From SYAN01 sp964406345 (lineage in GTDB: Bacteria > Actinomycetota > Actinomycetes > Nanopelagicales > Nanopelagicaceae): DNA of 40,569 nt. The translations under genes were made by a program, and so were the position numbers. Position 1 is the stretch's first letter. Every line of letters starts with the position of its first letter. Positions 15,172 through 24,581 of the stretch are shown here, in pieces. The stretch is taken from positions 1-40,569 of the forward strand of contig CAYORK010000010.1 of the NCBI GenBank assembly GCA_964406345.1. The letters run 5' to 3'. The notes beneath the pieces are model-generated. The model searched no databases and had not been told where the DNA came from. It was given only the letters and a program-made list of their open reading frames with translations.

Positions 15172-16152
15172 ATGAATGAGCTGCGGTTAGGTTCCGAGAA
15201 GAGACTCCGTCTCTTCACTGGACGCGGTTACCCTGAACTCGCAGACGAGATCGCTAAGGAACTTGGAGTTCCGATCACACCCACCTCTGCCTATGACTTC
15301 GCAAATGGCGAGATCTTCGTTCGTTTCGAGGAGAGCGTCCGAGGTTGTGACGCTTTCGTAATCCAGTCACATACTGCACCGCTCAACAAGCAGATCATGG
15401 AGCAGTTGATCATGGTCGACGCCCTCAAGCGAGCATCGGCGAAGCGAATCACAGTCGTCGCCCCCTTCTATGGCTATGCCCGACAGGATAAGAAGCATCG
15501 AGGTCGCGAACCGATCTCCGCTCGATTGATGGCAGATCTCTTCAAGACCGCAGGAGCGGATCGTCTGATGACTGTGGACCTCCATACTGCACAGATCCAA
15601 GGGTTCTTTGATGGACCAGTCGATCACCTCTTCGCACTCCCACTTCTCACCAACTATGTCGGCTCACGAGTCGATCGCAGCAGATTGACCATCGTCTCGC
15701 CTGATTCCGGAAGAGTCCGCGTCGCGGAACGCTGGAGCGATCTCTTAGGTGGAGCGTCGATCGCATTCATCCATAAGACACGTGATCCCAAGGTGCCGAA
15801 TGAGGCGACGACCGGCAAAGTCGTCGGAGACGTGAAGGGTCAGACCTGCGTCGTCATCGACGACATGATCGATACCGCCGGCACGATCACGAAGGCAGTC
15901 GATGCGCTGATCGATGAGGGTGCATCCGAAGTGATCATCGCGGCGACTCACGCCGTCTTCTCTGGACCTGCAGCTGATCGTCTTCGAAGTTCGAAGGTGA
16001 GCGAGGTGGTCGTCACCAATACCTTGCCGATCTCGGATGCGAATCGATTCGACAAGCTGACCGTGCTTTCGATCGCACCACTGGTGGCACGTGCGGTACG
16101 CGAGGTCTTCGAAGATGGCTCTGTCACGAGTCTCTTCGATGGTCACTCCTAA
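15172..16152 (+). CDS. prs: ribose-phosphate pyrophosphokinase (326 aa)
   Basis: Makes PRPP from ribose-5-phosphate and ATP for nucleotide, His and Trp synthesis. Motifs: ANGEIFVRFEESVRG, PFYGYARQDKKHRGREPIS (ATP loop), VDLHTAQIQGFF, and the PRPP loop CVVIDDMIDTAGTI at about 225-238. A class I allosteric enzyme by length. Two bases after glmU, so co-transcribed, an arrangement conserved in actinobacteria. Confidence 0.96.
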   Translation: MNELRLGSEKRLRLFTGRGYPELADEIAKELGVPITPTSAYDFANGEIFVRFEESVRGCDAFVIQSHTAPLNKQIMEQLIMVDALKRASAKRITVVAPFYGYARQDKKHRGREPISARLMADLFKTAGADRLMTVDLHTAQIQGFFDGPVDHLFALPLLTNYVGSRVDRSRLTIVSPDSGRVRVAERWSDLLGGASIAFIHKTRDPKVPNEATTGKVVGDVKGQTCVVIDDMIDTAGTITKAVDALIDEGASEVIIAATHAVFSGPAADRLRSSKVSEVVVTNTLPISDANRFDKLTVLSIAPLVARAVREVFEDGSVTSLFDGHS

Positions 16153-16165
16153 TCCCAGCCCGATT

Positions 16166-16194
16166 TTGTCTTTCTAAGCCTGCGCGGCTACTCT
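16166..16194 (+). promoter_or_regulatory. sigma70-type promoter of rplY-pth
   Basis: TTGTCT (16166-16171), a 17-base spacer and TACTCT (16189-16194) form the best two-box promoter in the window. Transcription from about 16201 gives a leader of about 50 nt containing a 5-bp hairpin, GGACC/GGTCC (16211-16225), before the ribosome-binding site. Confidence 0.6.
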
Positions 16195-16252
16195 CTGCCG
16201 TCCAGGCGAGGGACCACACCGGTCCGTTATCGACAAGAGAAGGAAAATCCTC

Positions 16253-16879
16253 ATGGCAGAAATCTCCATCAAAGGCGCACGCCGCTCTGAATTCGGCAAG
16301 GGCGCATCACGAAGGATCCGTAAGGCGGGACAAGTACCTGCTGTCATCTACGGTCATGGTTCTAATCCACTTCACATCTCTCTTCCTGCCAAGGACGTCA
16401 TGCAGGCGATCAAGACCTCGAATGTCCTCCTCGATATCGACATCGAAGGTCACGTTGAACTGACACTCCCGAAGTCGATCGTCCGAAACCCACTCAAGGG
16501 ATATCTCGAGCACATCGACTTACTCCTCGTTCGTCGTGACGAGCGCGTCAAGGTCTTCGTACCTGTCCATGCAGAGGGCGAATACGATCGAGACGGCATC
16601 TTGGAGCACGTCCATAACTCGATCGAGGTCGAGTGCCTTGCGATCTCTATCCCACAATTCTTGACACTCGACATCACTGGTCTCACTGCGGGTAACTCCA
16701 AGACCGCAGACGAAGTGAAACTTCCTGAGGGTGTGACATTGGTTTCTGCTCCGGACATGACTGTCGTACACCTCTCGGTCCGCGCAGCTGTCGAGGAGAC
16801 ACCGGTTGCTGCCGCTGCCGCAGAAGGCGAAGCGGCTGCTGCTGCTCCTGCCGCAGAAGGCGAAGCCGAGAAGAAGTAG
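16253..16879 (+). CDS. rplY: 50S ribosomal protein L25 / general stress protein CTC (208 aa)
   Basis: Binds 5S rRNA. The N-terminal L25 domain (AEISIKGARRSEFGKGASRRIRKAGQ split over residues 2-27, then VPAVIYGHG) is followed by the CTC/TL5 C-terminal beta domain (about 95-180). The tail is Ala/Glu-rich and carries a 19-nt direct repeat (16815-16833 and 16848-16866). ATG 16253 has AGAAGGA about 8 bases upstream. Unlike most unit-leading genes here it has a conventional promoter and leader, as expected for a highly expressed gene. pth follows after 6 bases. Confidence 0.95.
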   Translation: MAEISIKGARRSEFGKGASRRIRKAGQVPAVIYGHGSNPLHISLPAKDVMQAIKTSNVLLDIDIEGHVELTLPKSIVRNPLKGYLEHIDLLLVRRDERVKVFVPVHAEGEYDRDGILEHVHNSIEVECLAISIPQFLTLDITGLTAGNSKTADEVKLPEGVTLVSAPDMTVVHLSVRAAVEETPVAAAAAEGEAAAAAPAAEGEAEKK

Positions 16880-16885
16880 TCGACG

Positions 16886-17467
16886 ATGCAGACCGGATCC
16901 AAGAGATGGATCGTGGTCGGCCTTGGAAATCCTGGCGAGGAGTACCAATCAACGCGCCACAACATCGGTGCGATGCTGGTAGAACACCTCGCGAACTCCA
17001 ACGGAGCGCGCTTCTCGCGACATAAATCGCGTAACGATGTCGCAGATGTCAGGCTTCCAGACGGGTCGATACTCGTCCTTGCGAAACCACATTCCTACAT
17101 GAACACGCTCGGTAGCAATGTCCGTGCGCTCGCTGACTTCTATTCAGTCACTCCAGAATGCGTCATCGCATGCCATGACGAATTGGATATCGACTTTGCG
17201 ACGCTGAGATTGAAGTTGGGTGGTGGCGAGAATGGGCACAATGGTCTCAAGAGCATCACTGCATCGTTAGGCACTGCGGAGTATCACCGGTTACGGCTAG
17301 GAATCGGTCGCCCACCGGGTCGCCAGGATCCAGCAGACTTCGTACTTCGACGTTTCTCTTCCGCAGAGCGTGACCAATTAGATGAGTTCCTAGAGCGGGC
17401 CAGCGATGCTCTTATCTGCTTGGTGCAAGAGGGGCTTTCCAACGCGCAATCCCGATACAACTCGTAG
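16886..17467 (+). CDS. pth: peptidyl-tRNA hydrolase (193 aa)
   Basis: Releases peptide from dropped-off peptidyl-tRNA. The conserved GLGNPGEEY (12-20), catalytic His in STRHNIGAMLV (His25), KPHSYMN and HDELDIDF (the Asp that polarises His), and GGGENGHNGLKSI are all present. Operon with rplY. Converges on ppc with only 8 bases between stop codons and no evident terminator. Confidence 0.95.
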   Translation: MQTGSKRWIVVGLGNPGEEYQSTRHNIGAMLVEHLANSNGARFSRHKSRNDVADVRLPDGSILVLAKPHSYMNTLGSNVRALADFYSVTPECVIACHDELDIDFATLRLKLGGGENGHNGLKSITASLGTAEYHRLRLGIGRPPGRQDPADFVLRRFSSAERDQLDEFLERASDALICLVQEGLSNAQSRYNS

Positions 17468-17475
17468 GGCTCGCC

Positions 17476-20124
17476 TCAACCGGTATTGCGTAAACCGGCT
17501 GCGATCCCATTGATAGTCAGTGAGAGTGCACGCGAGATCTCATCCGATTTCTCCTCACGCATCTGAGCCAGGAGATCGATTTGCAGGAGATGGATCGGTG
17601 CGAGATAGGAATCCCTGACCTTCAAGGTCTTCGCAAGAGTCGCCTGTCCTGCCAAGAGTCGGTCGGTGCCTAGTAGAAGTAGCAGTTCCTTCTTCGTCTT
17701 CTCATACTCTGCAGAGATCACATCGAAGAAGTGGTGAAGCCTCGGCTCGACGAGGCGATCTACGTATCGTTTCGCCATCGCAAGGTCTGTCTTGGCAATG
17801 GTCATCTCTACATTGGAGATGAAAGAGGAGAAGAAGTGCCAGTCGCGATGCATCTCGACCAAGAGCGAGTGCGATCCAGCTAGGCGAGCCGCTTCGAGGC
17901 CGCTTCCGACGCCGAACCAACCAGGGACGATCTGCCTCGATTGCGTCCAACCAAATACCCACGGAATGGCGCGGAGTGAGCCAAGGCCTCGCTCTGTTGA
18001 ACGTCGTGAGGGACGCGAACCAAGGAAGAGTTGTCCAAGGTGATCGACGGGGGTGGATTGATAGAAGTACTCGGGAAGATCCGGGTGATCGATCAAAGAG
18101 CGATACTTGGCAAAGGCCGCTTCACTCATCTGGTCCATGGCGCTGTTCCAGCGATTCAATTCCTCTTCACTCTGACGCGCTTTACGGTTGAGGACCGTGG
18201 CTTCTAACGCACCCGCGATGAGAAGTTCGACATTCTCGCGAGCGAGTGCTGGATAGGCGTACTTGTCACTGATCACTTCGCCTTGTTCGGTCAACTTGAT
18301 CGCACCATCGACACTTCCCCACGGAAGCGCGATCAGGGCGTCATAGGTCGGCCCACCGCCACGACCTACTGATCCGCCGCGACCATGGAAGATCCGAAGT
18401 TGAATTCCGTGGCGCCTTGCGACATCTCGTAAGGCTCGTTGTGCTTGATGGATCTGCCACTGTGAGGTGGTGATACCGGCATCCTTGTTCGAGTCGGAGT
18501 AGCCGAGCATCACCTCCTGCAGATTTCCACGCAGTTCTACGATCCTTCGATAGTTCGGCAAAGCGAGGAGACGTTCCAAGATCTCTCCTGCGTTACGCAA
18601 CTCAGCGACAGTCTCGAGAAGTGGGACGAAACCGATTCGCACCGTTGACGATTCAAGGTCGATAAGGCCAGCCTCGCGTGCGATCACCGCTGCACGAAGC
18701 ACATCTCGCTCATCCTCGGTCATAGAAATGATGTAACTCTCGATCGCAGTGGGCTCGATGGTGTCGAGAGAGCGCTTGATGACATCGAATGTCGCGAGAG
18801 TCTGAATCGAACGCTCATCGAGTCTGCCTCGATCAATGGAGAGATGATTGCGCAATAGATGGTCGAGATCCGTTGCCGTAAGTCTCTCTTCATCTTCAAT
18901 TCCCGCATCTGTCATGAAGTGCCTGAGCGCACCGGAGTGCTCTCGGATATCAAGGATGGCGTGGGTAAGACCGAATGCAGCAATAGTCCGAATCGCTCGC
19001 TGCAGCGCACCTTTGGCGATCAATTCACCGCGGTGCGCCATCAGGGATTCATGGATCATCATCAAGTCCTCGAGGAGTTCTGAGGTGGATGCGTAATCTC
19101 GCCCTTCCTCATGTGCCTTCGATTCCGCATGACGCTTCTGGGTCAGCAAGAGACGATGCCTGATCGCAGTTGCCTTGAGGCGGTATGGCTCTTCGACATT
19201 GATCCTTCTAAATCGTGCCTCGATCTCGGGCAATCTCTCTAGATCACGCGCAACGGATTCCTTCACTCGATCACTGACACCGACGAGGCGCTGCGAGACC
19301 GAGAGTGCCTGACGAATCTCATCGAGCGCTTCCAAGGTAACTCGGATCGCATGTCCCATCTGCAAGACGAGCGCTTGTGCTGTCACCTTGTCGGTGACAT
19401 GGGGATTGCCATCTCGATCGCCACCGATCCAACTTCCGAATCGAAGTGGGGTAGAGGTGGGGGAGAGCTCTATTCCGATGGAGCGAAGTTGGCGGGTGAA
19501 GTCATCGAGTACGCCAGGGACCGTACTTCTGAAGAGATCATCGAGATAGTAGAGCGCATTGGTCGCTTCATCGATCGGCTCGGGTCTATCGAGTCGAAGT
19601 TCATCGGTCTGCCAGAGAAGATCGATCATTTCAGCGAGCCGTTCGTCTCGACGATCCGAAGCCTCTTCTTCAAGGAGAGTGGAGACTGTCTTCAACTTGG
19701 AGAGTACTGAACGTCGCGCTGCTTCGGTGGGGTGTGCGGTGAAGACCGGACGGATCTGCAGATGCGAGATCCACTCCTTCAATTCACTCTCCGTGTAGAG
19801 CCCTGCATCCAAACCTTCCTTGATTCGCGTCATCGCTTTCGAGATCCACTCGCCATGCGGAGAGCGCGAACGATGTACTTGTTCTGCCACGTTCGCGAGG
19901 TTGAAGTAAGTGGTGAATGCCCTTGCGAGTTGCATCTTCCTTTCGGTAGGAAGATTCGAGATCAAGGAAGTGACGTCCAGATCGATTCCGCTCTCTCTGA
20001 CTGCGAGTCTTACCTGTTCGACCAGGTCGAGGAGTGATTGATCGCTCTGGCGGACCAGGGATTTACCGAGCAAGTCACCTAGCGTGCGAACGTCCGCTCG
20101 CAACCGTGCTTCGTGATCGCTCAT
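17476..20124 (-). CDS. ppc: phosphoenolpyruvate carboxylase (882 aa)
   Basis: Anaplerotic carboxylation of PEP to oxaloacetate. Catalytic motif VFTAHPTEAARR with His131; the flexible glycine loop FHGRGGSVGRGGGPTYD at about 580; the C-terminus ends LRNTG, matching the QNTG-type end whose terminal residues line the active site. Full length. It is the only minus-strand gene within the glmU-to-ppx block and so looks inserted relative to the usual pth-mfd order. Start ATG 20124 has GGGAGCGGAG about 10 bases upstream. Confidence 0.96.
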   Translation of the reverse strand: MSDHEARLRADVRTLGDLLGKSLVRQSDQSLLDLVEQVRLAVRESGIDLDVTSLISNLPTERKMQLARAFTTYFNLANVAEQVHRSRSPHGEWISKAMTRIKEGLDAGLYTESELKEWISHLQIRPVFTAHPTEAARRSVLSKLKTVSTLLEEEASDRRDERLAEMIDLLWQTDELRLDRPEPIDEATNALYYLDDLFRSTVPGVLDDFTRQLRSIGIELSPTSTPLRFGSWIGGDRDGNPHVTDKVTAQALVLQMGHAIRVTLEALDEIRQALSVSQRLVGVSDRVKESVARDLERLPEIEARFRRINVEEPYRLKATAIRHRLLLTQKRHAESKAHEEGRDYASTSELLEDLMMIHESLMAHRGELIAKGALQRAIRTIAAFGLTHAILDIREHSGALRHFMTDAGIEDEERLTATDLDHLLRNHLSIDRGRLDERSIQTLATFDVIKRSLDTIEPTAIESYIISMTEDERDVLRAAVIAREAGLIDLESSTVRIGFVPLLETVAELRNAGEILERLLALPNYRRIVELRGNLQEVMLGYSDSNKDAGITTSQWQIHQAQRALRDVARRHGIQLRIFHGRGGSVGRGGGPTYDALIALPWGSVDGAIKLTEQGEVISDKYAYPALARENVELLIAGALEATVLNRKARQSEEELNRWNSAMDQMSEAAFAKYRSLIDHPDLPEYFYQSTPVDHLGQLFLGSRPSRRSTERGLGSLRAIPWVFGWTQSRQIVPGWFGVGSGLEAARLAGSHSLLVEMHRDWHFFSSFISNVEMTIAKTDLAMAKRYVDRLVEPRLHHFFDVISAEYEKTKKELLLLLGTDRLLAGQATLAKTLKVRDSYLAPIHLLQIDLLAQMREEKSDEISRALSLTINGIAAGLRNTG

Positions 20125-20151
20125 ATAAACTCGACTCCGCTCCCTTGGTCA

Positions 20152-20167
20152 GTGACCCCCGGGTCAC
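20152..20167. promoter_or_regulatory. inverted repeat GTGACC-4-GGTCAC in the ppc/mfd divergent spacer
   Basis: A perfect 6-bp inverted repeat with a 4-base centre, about 28 bases upstream of ppc and 136 upstream of mfd. It has the form of a dimeric regulator site, more likely for ppc; the regulator is unknown. Confidence 0.4.
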
Positions 20168-20303
20168 GCTCAAGAGGAGCTATTTGGCGTTGCTTCGGCA
20201 CTGAGGCAACTGCGGAGTTCGTCTCTCTGGGCTCTCCCTTTGACCAAAGACTTGATCAAAGCGACGAATGCGAGAGAGACGAGTGGGAATAGGAGAAGTC
20301 TAG

Positions 20304-23300
20304 ATGGCAGCCGGTCTCTTAGCCCGCTTGGGCAGAAGCGCTCTGCTCGAGGATCGCTCGGTCGATCACATCACCGCGCCAAACCCGCTTCTTCCTTTCG
20401 CTCTGGCATCAAGAGCGGAAGCAGGATTCCTCACGGTGGTTACACACTCGACGCGAGTGCAGAGCGAAGTGAGTTCAGCGCTGAGGCACTTGCTTGGATC
20501 TGATTCGGTCGCAGATTTCCCAGCGTGGGAGACGCTTCCGCACGAACGACTCAGTCCCCAAAGCGACACTCTTGCGAGACGTATCGAGACGCGCCATAGG
20601 TTGTTGAATCGAGACCAGCGACTCAAGGTGATCGTCACTCAGGTAAGAGCGCTGCTGCAACCAGTGATCGCAATGGAGGATCGCCACATCTTGGATCTTG
20701 CGGTGGGCAGTGATGCACCGTTGATGGAGATCACCTCTCGACTCGTCGAGATGGCCTATCGGAGGGTCGACTTGGTGGAGCGACGTGGTGACTTCGCGGT
20801 TCGTGGTGGATTGATCGACATCTTCCCTGCGACCTTCGAGCATCCGATTCGTATCGACCTCTTTGGCGATGAGATCGAATCCATTCGACCCTTCTCCTTG
20901 AGTGATCAGCGATCACTGACGGAGACGTTCTCACAGATCCAACTTCTACCTTGTAGAGAACTACTGATCACCGATCGAGTTCGTGAGCGTGCCGACCGCC
21001 TTGCCATGGAATATCCAGAGTTATCTGAGATCGCGACTCGTATCGCATCTGGTTCCTATGTCGAAGGCATGGAATCACTTGCACCATTGCTCGCTGATGG
21101 GATGGTTCCATTCCACTCACTGCTGCCAGAGCAGAGCGAAGTGGTCGTGGTGGAGAGTGCGCGAGTGCGTTCAAGAGCTATCGAGCTCGCCAAGACCGAT
21201 GACGAATTCCTTACCGCTGCATGGTCGAGTGCTGCACATGGTGGTCAGACTCCGATAGATCTCCGTGAGCGATTGCAAGGGGGAAGCTTCCTGCCCTTTG
21301 AGGATGTCACCTTGCAGATGCGTGCTTCCGCACTTTGGGTGCGATCTTTCGATACCTATCTGTCTGGTGGTATTTCCAGTGATGTATCTGGTGATGTATC
21401 TGGTGAAGTAGAGCCAACAGACCATCTCGCCTGGCCTGCGAAAGCCGTAGATCCCTACCGTGGTGATACCGATGCCCTCATTCGTGATCTCAAGAGTTGG
21501 GTCAGTGAGGGATTCACTGTCATCATCGGAGCGCAGGGTTCAGGGTTGGTCAAGAGATACGACGAGTTCATCTCCAATGACGTGCCGACGCGGATCAAGG
21601 ATTCCTTCGATCTTGCGGCTGCAAGTGATGATGACCGCGGATTCGTCTATCTGACGAAGACACCGTTGCCCTTTGGCTTCATCTCGGAGGAGTTGCGGAT
21701 CGCATTCTTGACGGATCGGGATATCCAAGGTCGAGGGCGTAGTAGTGGTGATGTCGAGGGAGTGCGACTACCTTCTCGTCGCCGTAAAGCGATCGACCCG
21801 CTTTCGCTCCAGCATGGTGACTTCGTCGTACATGAGCATCATGGCATCGGAAAGTTCATCGAGTTGACCACTCGCACCTTCGCCGGGGGAGTTCGTGAGT
21901 ATCTCGTCATTGAGTATGCGCCAGCGAAGCGAGGACATCCTGGTGATCGGATATTCGTACCGACCGATGCGCTCGATCTCGTCACGAAGTACATCGGTGG
22001 TGAGAAGCCGGCTCTCAATCGCATCGGCGGAAGTGAGTGGATCAAGAGCAAGGCGCGGGCGAAGAAGGCGATCAAGGAGATCGCAGCCGAGCTGATCAAA
22101 CTCTATGCAGCTCGCGTGAGTCTTCCTGGCTTCGCTTTCTCACCTGACTCTGCTTGGCAACGTGAGTTAGAAGATGCATTCCCTTTCGTAGAGACTCCAG
22201 ATCAACTCTCCACCATCGAGGATGTGAAACGTGACATGGAGTCGATTCGACCTATGGATCGACTCATCTGTGGCGATGTCGGCTATGGAAAGACCGAGAT
22301 CGCGGTCCGCGCCGCATTCAAGGCAGTGCAGGATGGAAAGCAGGTCGCGATCTTGGTTCCGACAACGCTCTTGGTGCAGCAACACTTCGCCACATTCTCT
22401 ACCCGCTTCGCTGGGTTTCCCGTTCGTCTGGCAGCGCTCTCCCGATTCAACACCGCGAGCGAGAGCAAGCGGATCGTCGACGGTCTTGCAGAGGGAAGCG
22501 TCGATGTCGTGATCGGAACGCACCGACTCCTCTCGAGTGATGTGATCTTCAAGGACCTTGCTCTCGTCATCATCGATGAGGAGCAGAGATTCGGTGTCGA
22601 GCATAAGGAGAGTCTGAAGAAGCTTCGCGCCTCGATCGATGTACTTGCGATGAGCGCAACACCGATCCCTAGGACCCTGGAGATGGCAATCACGGGAATC
22701 CGAGAGATGTCGACAATCACGACTCCTCCAGAGGAGCGCCATCCGATCCTCACCTATGTCGGTGTCCATGATCCCCGGCAGATCCAGGCGGCGATCCATC
22801 GTGAGCTCTTGCGAGATGGACAAGTCTTCTATCTGCATAACCGAGTCGAGACGATCGATGATGCCGCGATACGACTGCGAACATTGGTTCCAGAGGCACG
22901 GATCGCAGTCGCCCATGGTCAGATGAGCGAGAACCTTCTCGAAGAAGTCATCCTTGCTTTCTGGAATCGAGAGTTCGACGTCCTCGTCGCTACGACGATC
23001 ATCGAGAATGGGATCGATGTCGCCAACGCGAACACCTTGATCGTCGAGCGTGCAGATACTTTCGGCCTCTCGCAGTTACACCAGCTCAGAGGCAGAGTGG
23101 GTCGAGGCCGAGAACGCGGTTATGCCTACTTCCTCTATGACGCGGATAAACCACTCAGCGAGGTGGCACACGATCGACTGACGACGATAGCAACCAACAC
23201 CGATCTCGGTGCTGGGATGCAGGTCGCACTTAAGGACCTGGAGATCCGTGGCGCCGGAAATCTCCTCGGTGGCGAACAGTCGGGACATATCGCCGATGTT

Positions 23301-23897
23301 GGATTCGACCTCTACATGAGGATGGTTGGAGAGACCGTCTCCGAGATGAAGGTCGCACTCGCGTCGCAGGGATTTGCGAGCGACAGCTTGACTGCTCAGG
23401 GTCAAGAGAAGGAGTGCAAGGTCGAGATACCGGTAACTGCACACATTCCTACCTATTACATTGAGTCGGATCGTCTCAGACTCGACATCTATCGTCGTCT
23501 CGCCGAATCCCATCAGGAGAGTGAGATCGAAGAGATCATCGCAGAACTCAAGGACCGCTTCGGTGAGATGCCCTCCGAAGTGAGCCTCCTGATGGAAGTC
23601 GCACGAATTCGAAATCAGGCCCGCACTATCGGCATCTCGGAATTGATCTGGCAAGGACAACACCTCAAGGTGGCTCCTATCACTCTGCCGGAGTCAAGAG
23701 AGTTACGGATGAAGCGGTTGTATCCGGGCAGCATCTATAAGCGTGCGAATCAGACCCTGCTCATCACACATCAACTAGGCGGATCCGCGATTCTTCCCGT
23801 AGCTGGCGGGAGCAACAATGAGAGTGACGAAGAACTCCATCTCATCGAAATGGAGAGGCTGGCTTGGGTGCGAGGCGCACTCACATCGCTCACATAG
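20304..23897 (+). CDS. mfd: transcription-repair coupling factor (1197 aa)
   Basis: SF2 translocase that removes stalled RNA polymerase and recruits UvrA. Domains in order: UvrB-like N-terminus (about 1-340), RNA-polymerase interaction domain (VVHEHHGIGKF, about 505-560), helicase domain with Walker A GDVGYGKTE (about 657) and IIDEEQRFG (about 755), SATPIPRTLEMA, TRG motif region with QLRGRVGRG, and C-terminal regulatory domain. ATG 20304 is preceded by AGGAGAAG. A 12-nt tandem repeat (21378-21413) encodes a SDVSGDVSGEVE linker before the interaction domain. Confidence 0.97.
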   Translation: MAAGLLARLGRSALLEDRSVDHITAPNPLLPFALASRAEAGFLTVVTHSTRVQSEVSSALRHLLGSDSVADFPAWETLPHERLSPQSDTLARRIETRHRLLNRDQRLKVIVTQVRALLQPVIAMEDRHILDLAVGSDAPLMEITSRLVEMAYRRVDLVERRGDFAVRGGLIDIFPATFEHPIRIDLFGDEIESIRPFSLSDQRSLTETFSQIQLLPCRELLITDRVRERADRLAMEYPELSEIATRIASGSYVEGMESLAPLLADGMVPFHSLLPEQSEVVVVESARVRSRAIELAKTDDEFLTAAWSSAAHGGQTPIDLRERLQGGSFLPFEDVTLQMRASALWVRSFDTYLSGGISSDVSGDVSGEVEPTDHLAWPAKAVDPYRGDTDALIRDLKSWVSEGFTVIIGAQGSGLVKRYDEFISNDVPTRIKDSFDLAAASDDDRGFVYLTKTPLPFGFISEELRIAFLTDRDIQGRGRSSGDVEGVRLPSRRRKAIDPLSLQHGDFVVHEHHGIGKFIELTTRTFAGGVREYLVIEYAPAKRGHPGDRIFVPTDALDLVTKYIGGEKPALNRIGGSEWIKSKARAKKAIKEIAAELIKLYAARVSLPGFAFSPDSAWQRELEDAFPFVETPDQLSTIEDVKRDMESIRPMDRLICGDVGYGKTEIAVRAAFKAVQDGKQVAILVPTTLLVQQHFATFSTRFAGFPVRLAALSRFNTASESKRIVDGLAEGSVDVVIGTHRLLSSDVIFKDLALVIIDEEQRFGVEHKESLKKLRASIDVLAMSATPIPRTLEMAITGIREMSTITTPPEERHPILTYVGVHDPRQIQAAIHRELLRDGQVFYLHNRVETIDDAAIRLRTLVPEARIAVAHGQMSENLLEEVILAFWNREFDVLVATTIIENGIDVANANTLIVERADTFGLSQLHQLRGRVGRGRERGYAYFLYDADKPLSEVAHDRLTTIATNTDLGAGMQVALKDLEIRGAGNLLGGEQSGHIADVGFDLYMRMVGETVSEMKVALASQGFASDSLTAQGQEKECKVEIPVTAHIPTYYIESDRLRLDIYRRLAESHQESEIEEIIAELKDRFGEMPSEVSLLMEVARIRNQARTIGISELIWQGQHLKVAPITLPESRELRMKRLYPGSIYKRANQTLLITHQLGGSAILPVAGGSNNESDEELHLIEMERLAWVRGALTSLT

Positions 23898-23900
23898 AAT
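23895..23900 (+). promoter_or_regulatory. -10 box TAGAAT overlapping the mfd stop codon
   Basis: The TAG stop of mfd is the first half of TAGAAT. A transcript from about 23907 would have a leader of about 63 nt before the lipoprotein start at 23970. Confidence 0.4.
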
Positions 23901-23969
23901 GAGCCTTCGGATCTACGAGATCAATTCATGAAATCGACAACGACACCGGGATCAGAAGGTAGGAAGCGG

Positions 23970-24581
23970 ATGAAAAGAGCCAAAGCACGGTTGGTCCTCC
24001 TTTTGGGGGCGGCCCTCTTGCTCCTTACTGGCTGCGCGAAAATGGATGCGGCAGCGATCATCGGTGATGTGGAGATTCCGATAGCGACGGTCCAGACCAG
24101 CATCGAGGATGTGATGCGAGAGCGAGGCGAGGTCGATACTGCAGGCCTGGAGCTTCCTATCGAGGACTTCCTTGCGCGTTCACAGATCCAGTTCCATATC
24201 TCCGTGGTCCTACTCGATGAGTTGGCGAAGGAGTTTGGTATCGAAGTCACACAGACTGCGATCGATGCCGAGTATCAGTACATCATCGAACAACTCGGTG
24301 GCGAAGAGGGATTGCCTGGGGCGCTCGTCGGAGCGAACATCGCACGGGTCGATTTCGACAAGTACATCGTCGCATCGAAGATCTATGAGCGAGTTGGCGA
24401 AGCTCTTCTTGCTCAAGGGATCTCGCGAGAGGACCTTGCTAGTGCGCAACAATCGCTGATAGTGAAGAAGGCAGAGGAACTCTCTGTGACTCTCAATCCC
24501 CGCTACGGTGTTTGGGATGCAGCGACCGCCACAGTCAAGCCTGGTGGCGACAGTAACGGCGCGGTCACAAGCGAAAAGTGA
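23970..24581 (+). CDS. SurA N-terminal-domain-like lipoprotein (203 aa)
   Basis: Lipoprotein signal MKRAKARLVLLLGAALLLLTGC with lipobox LTGC, so the mature protein is anchored by Cys22. The remainder (DAAAIIGDVEIPIATVQTSIEDV, then helical sequence) resembles the SurA/PrsA N-terminal chaperone domain, without a parvulin peptidyl-prolyl isomerase domain. In actinobacteria such a lipoprotein often lies between mfd and mazG. ATG 23970 is chosen because the signal peptide begins there, with AGGAAG upstream; an in-frame ATG at 23928 would add a poor 14-residue hydrophilic extension. Likely an extracytoplasmic folding factor (inference). Confidence 0.75.
   Translation: MKRAKARLVLLLGAALLLLTGCAKMDAAAIIGDVEIPIATVQTSIEDVMRERGEVDTAGLELPIEDFLARSQIQFHISVVLLDELAKEFGIEVTQTAIDAEYQYIIEQLGGEEGLPGALVGANIARVDFDKYIVASKIYERVGEALLAQGISREDLASAQQSLIVKKAEELSVTLNPRYGVWDAATATVKPGGDSNGAVTSEK

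Noticed and set aside
22167..22916. 249-codon open frame antisense to mfd
   Set aside because: Lies wholly within the helicase domain of mfd, and its translation shows no family pattern; a by-product of codon bias on the opposite strand.
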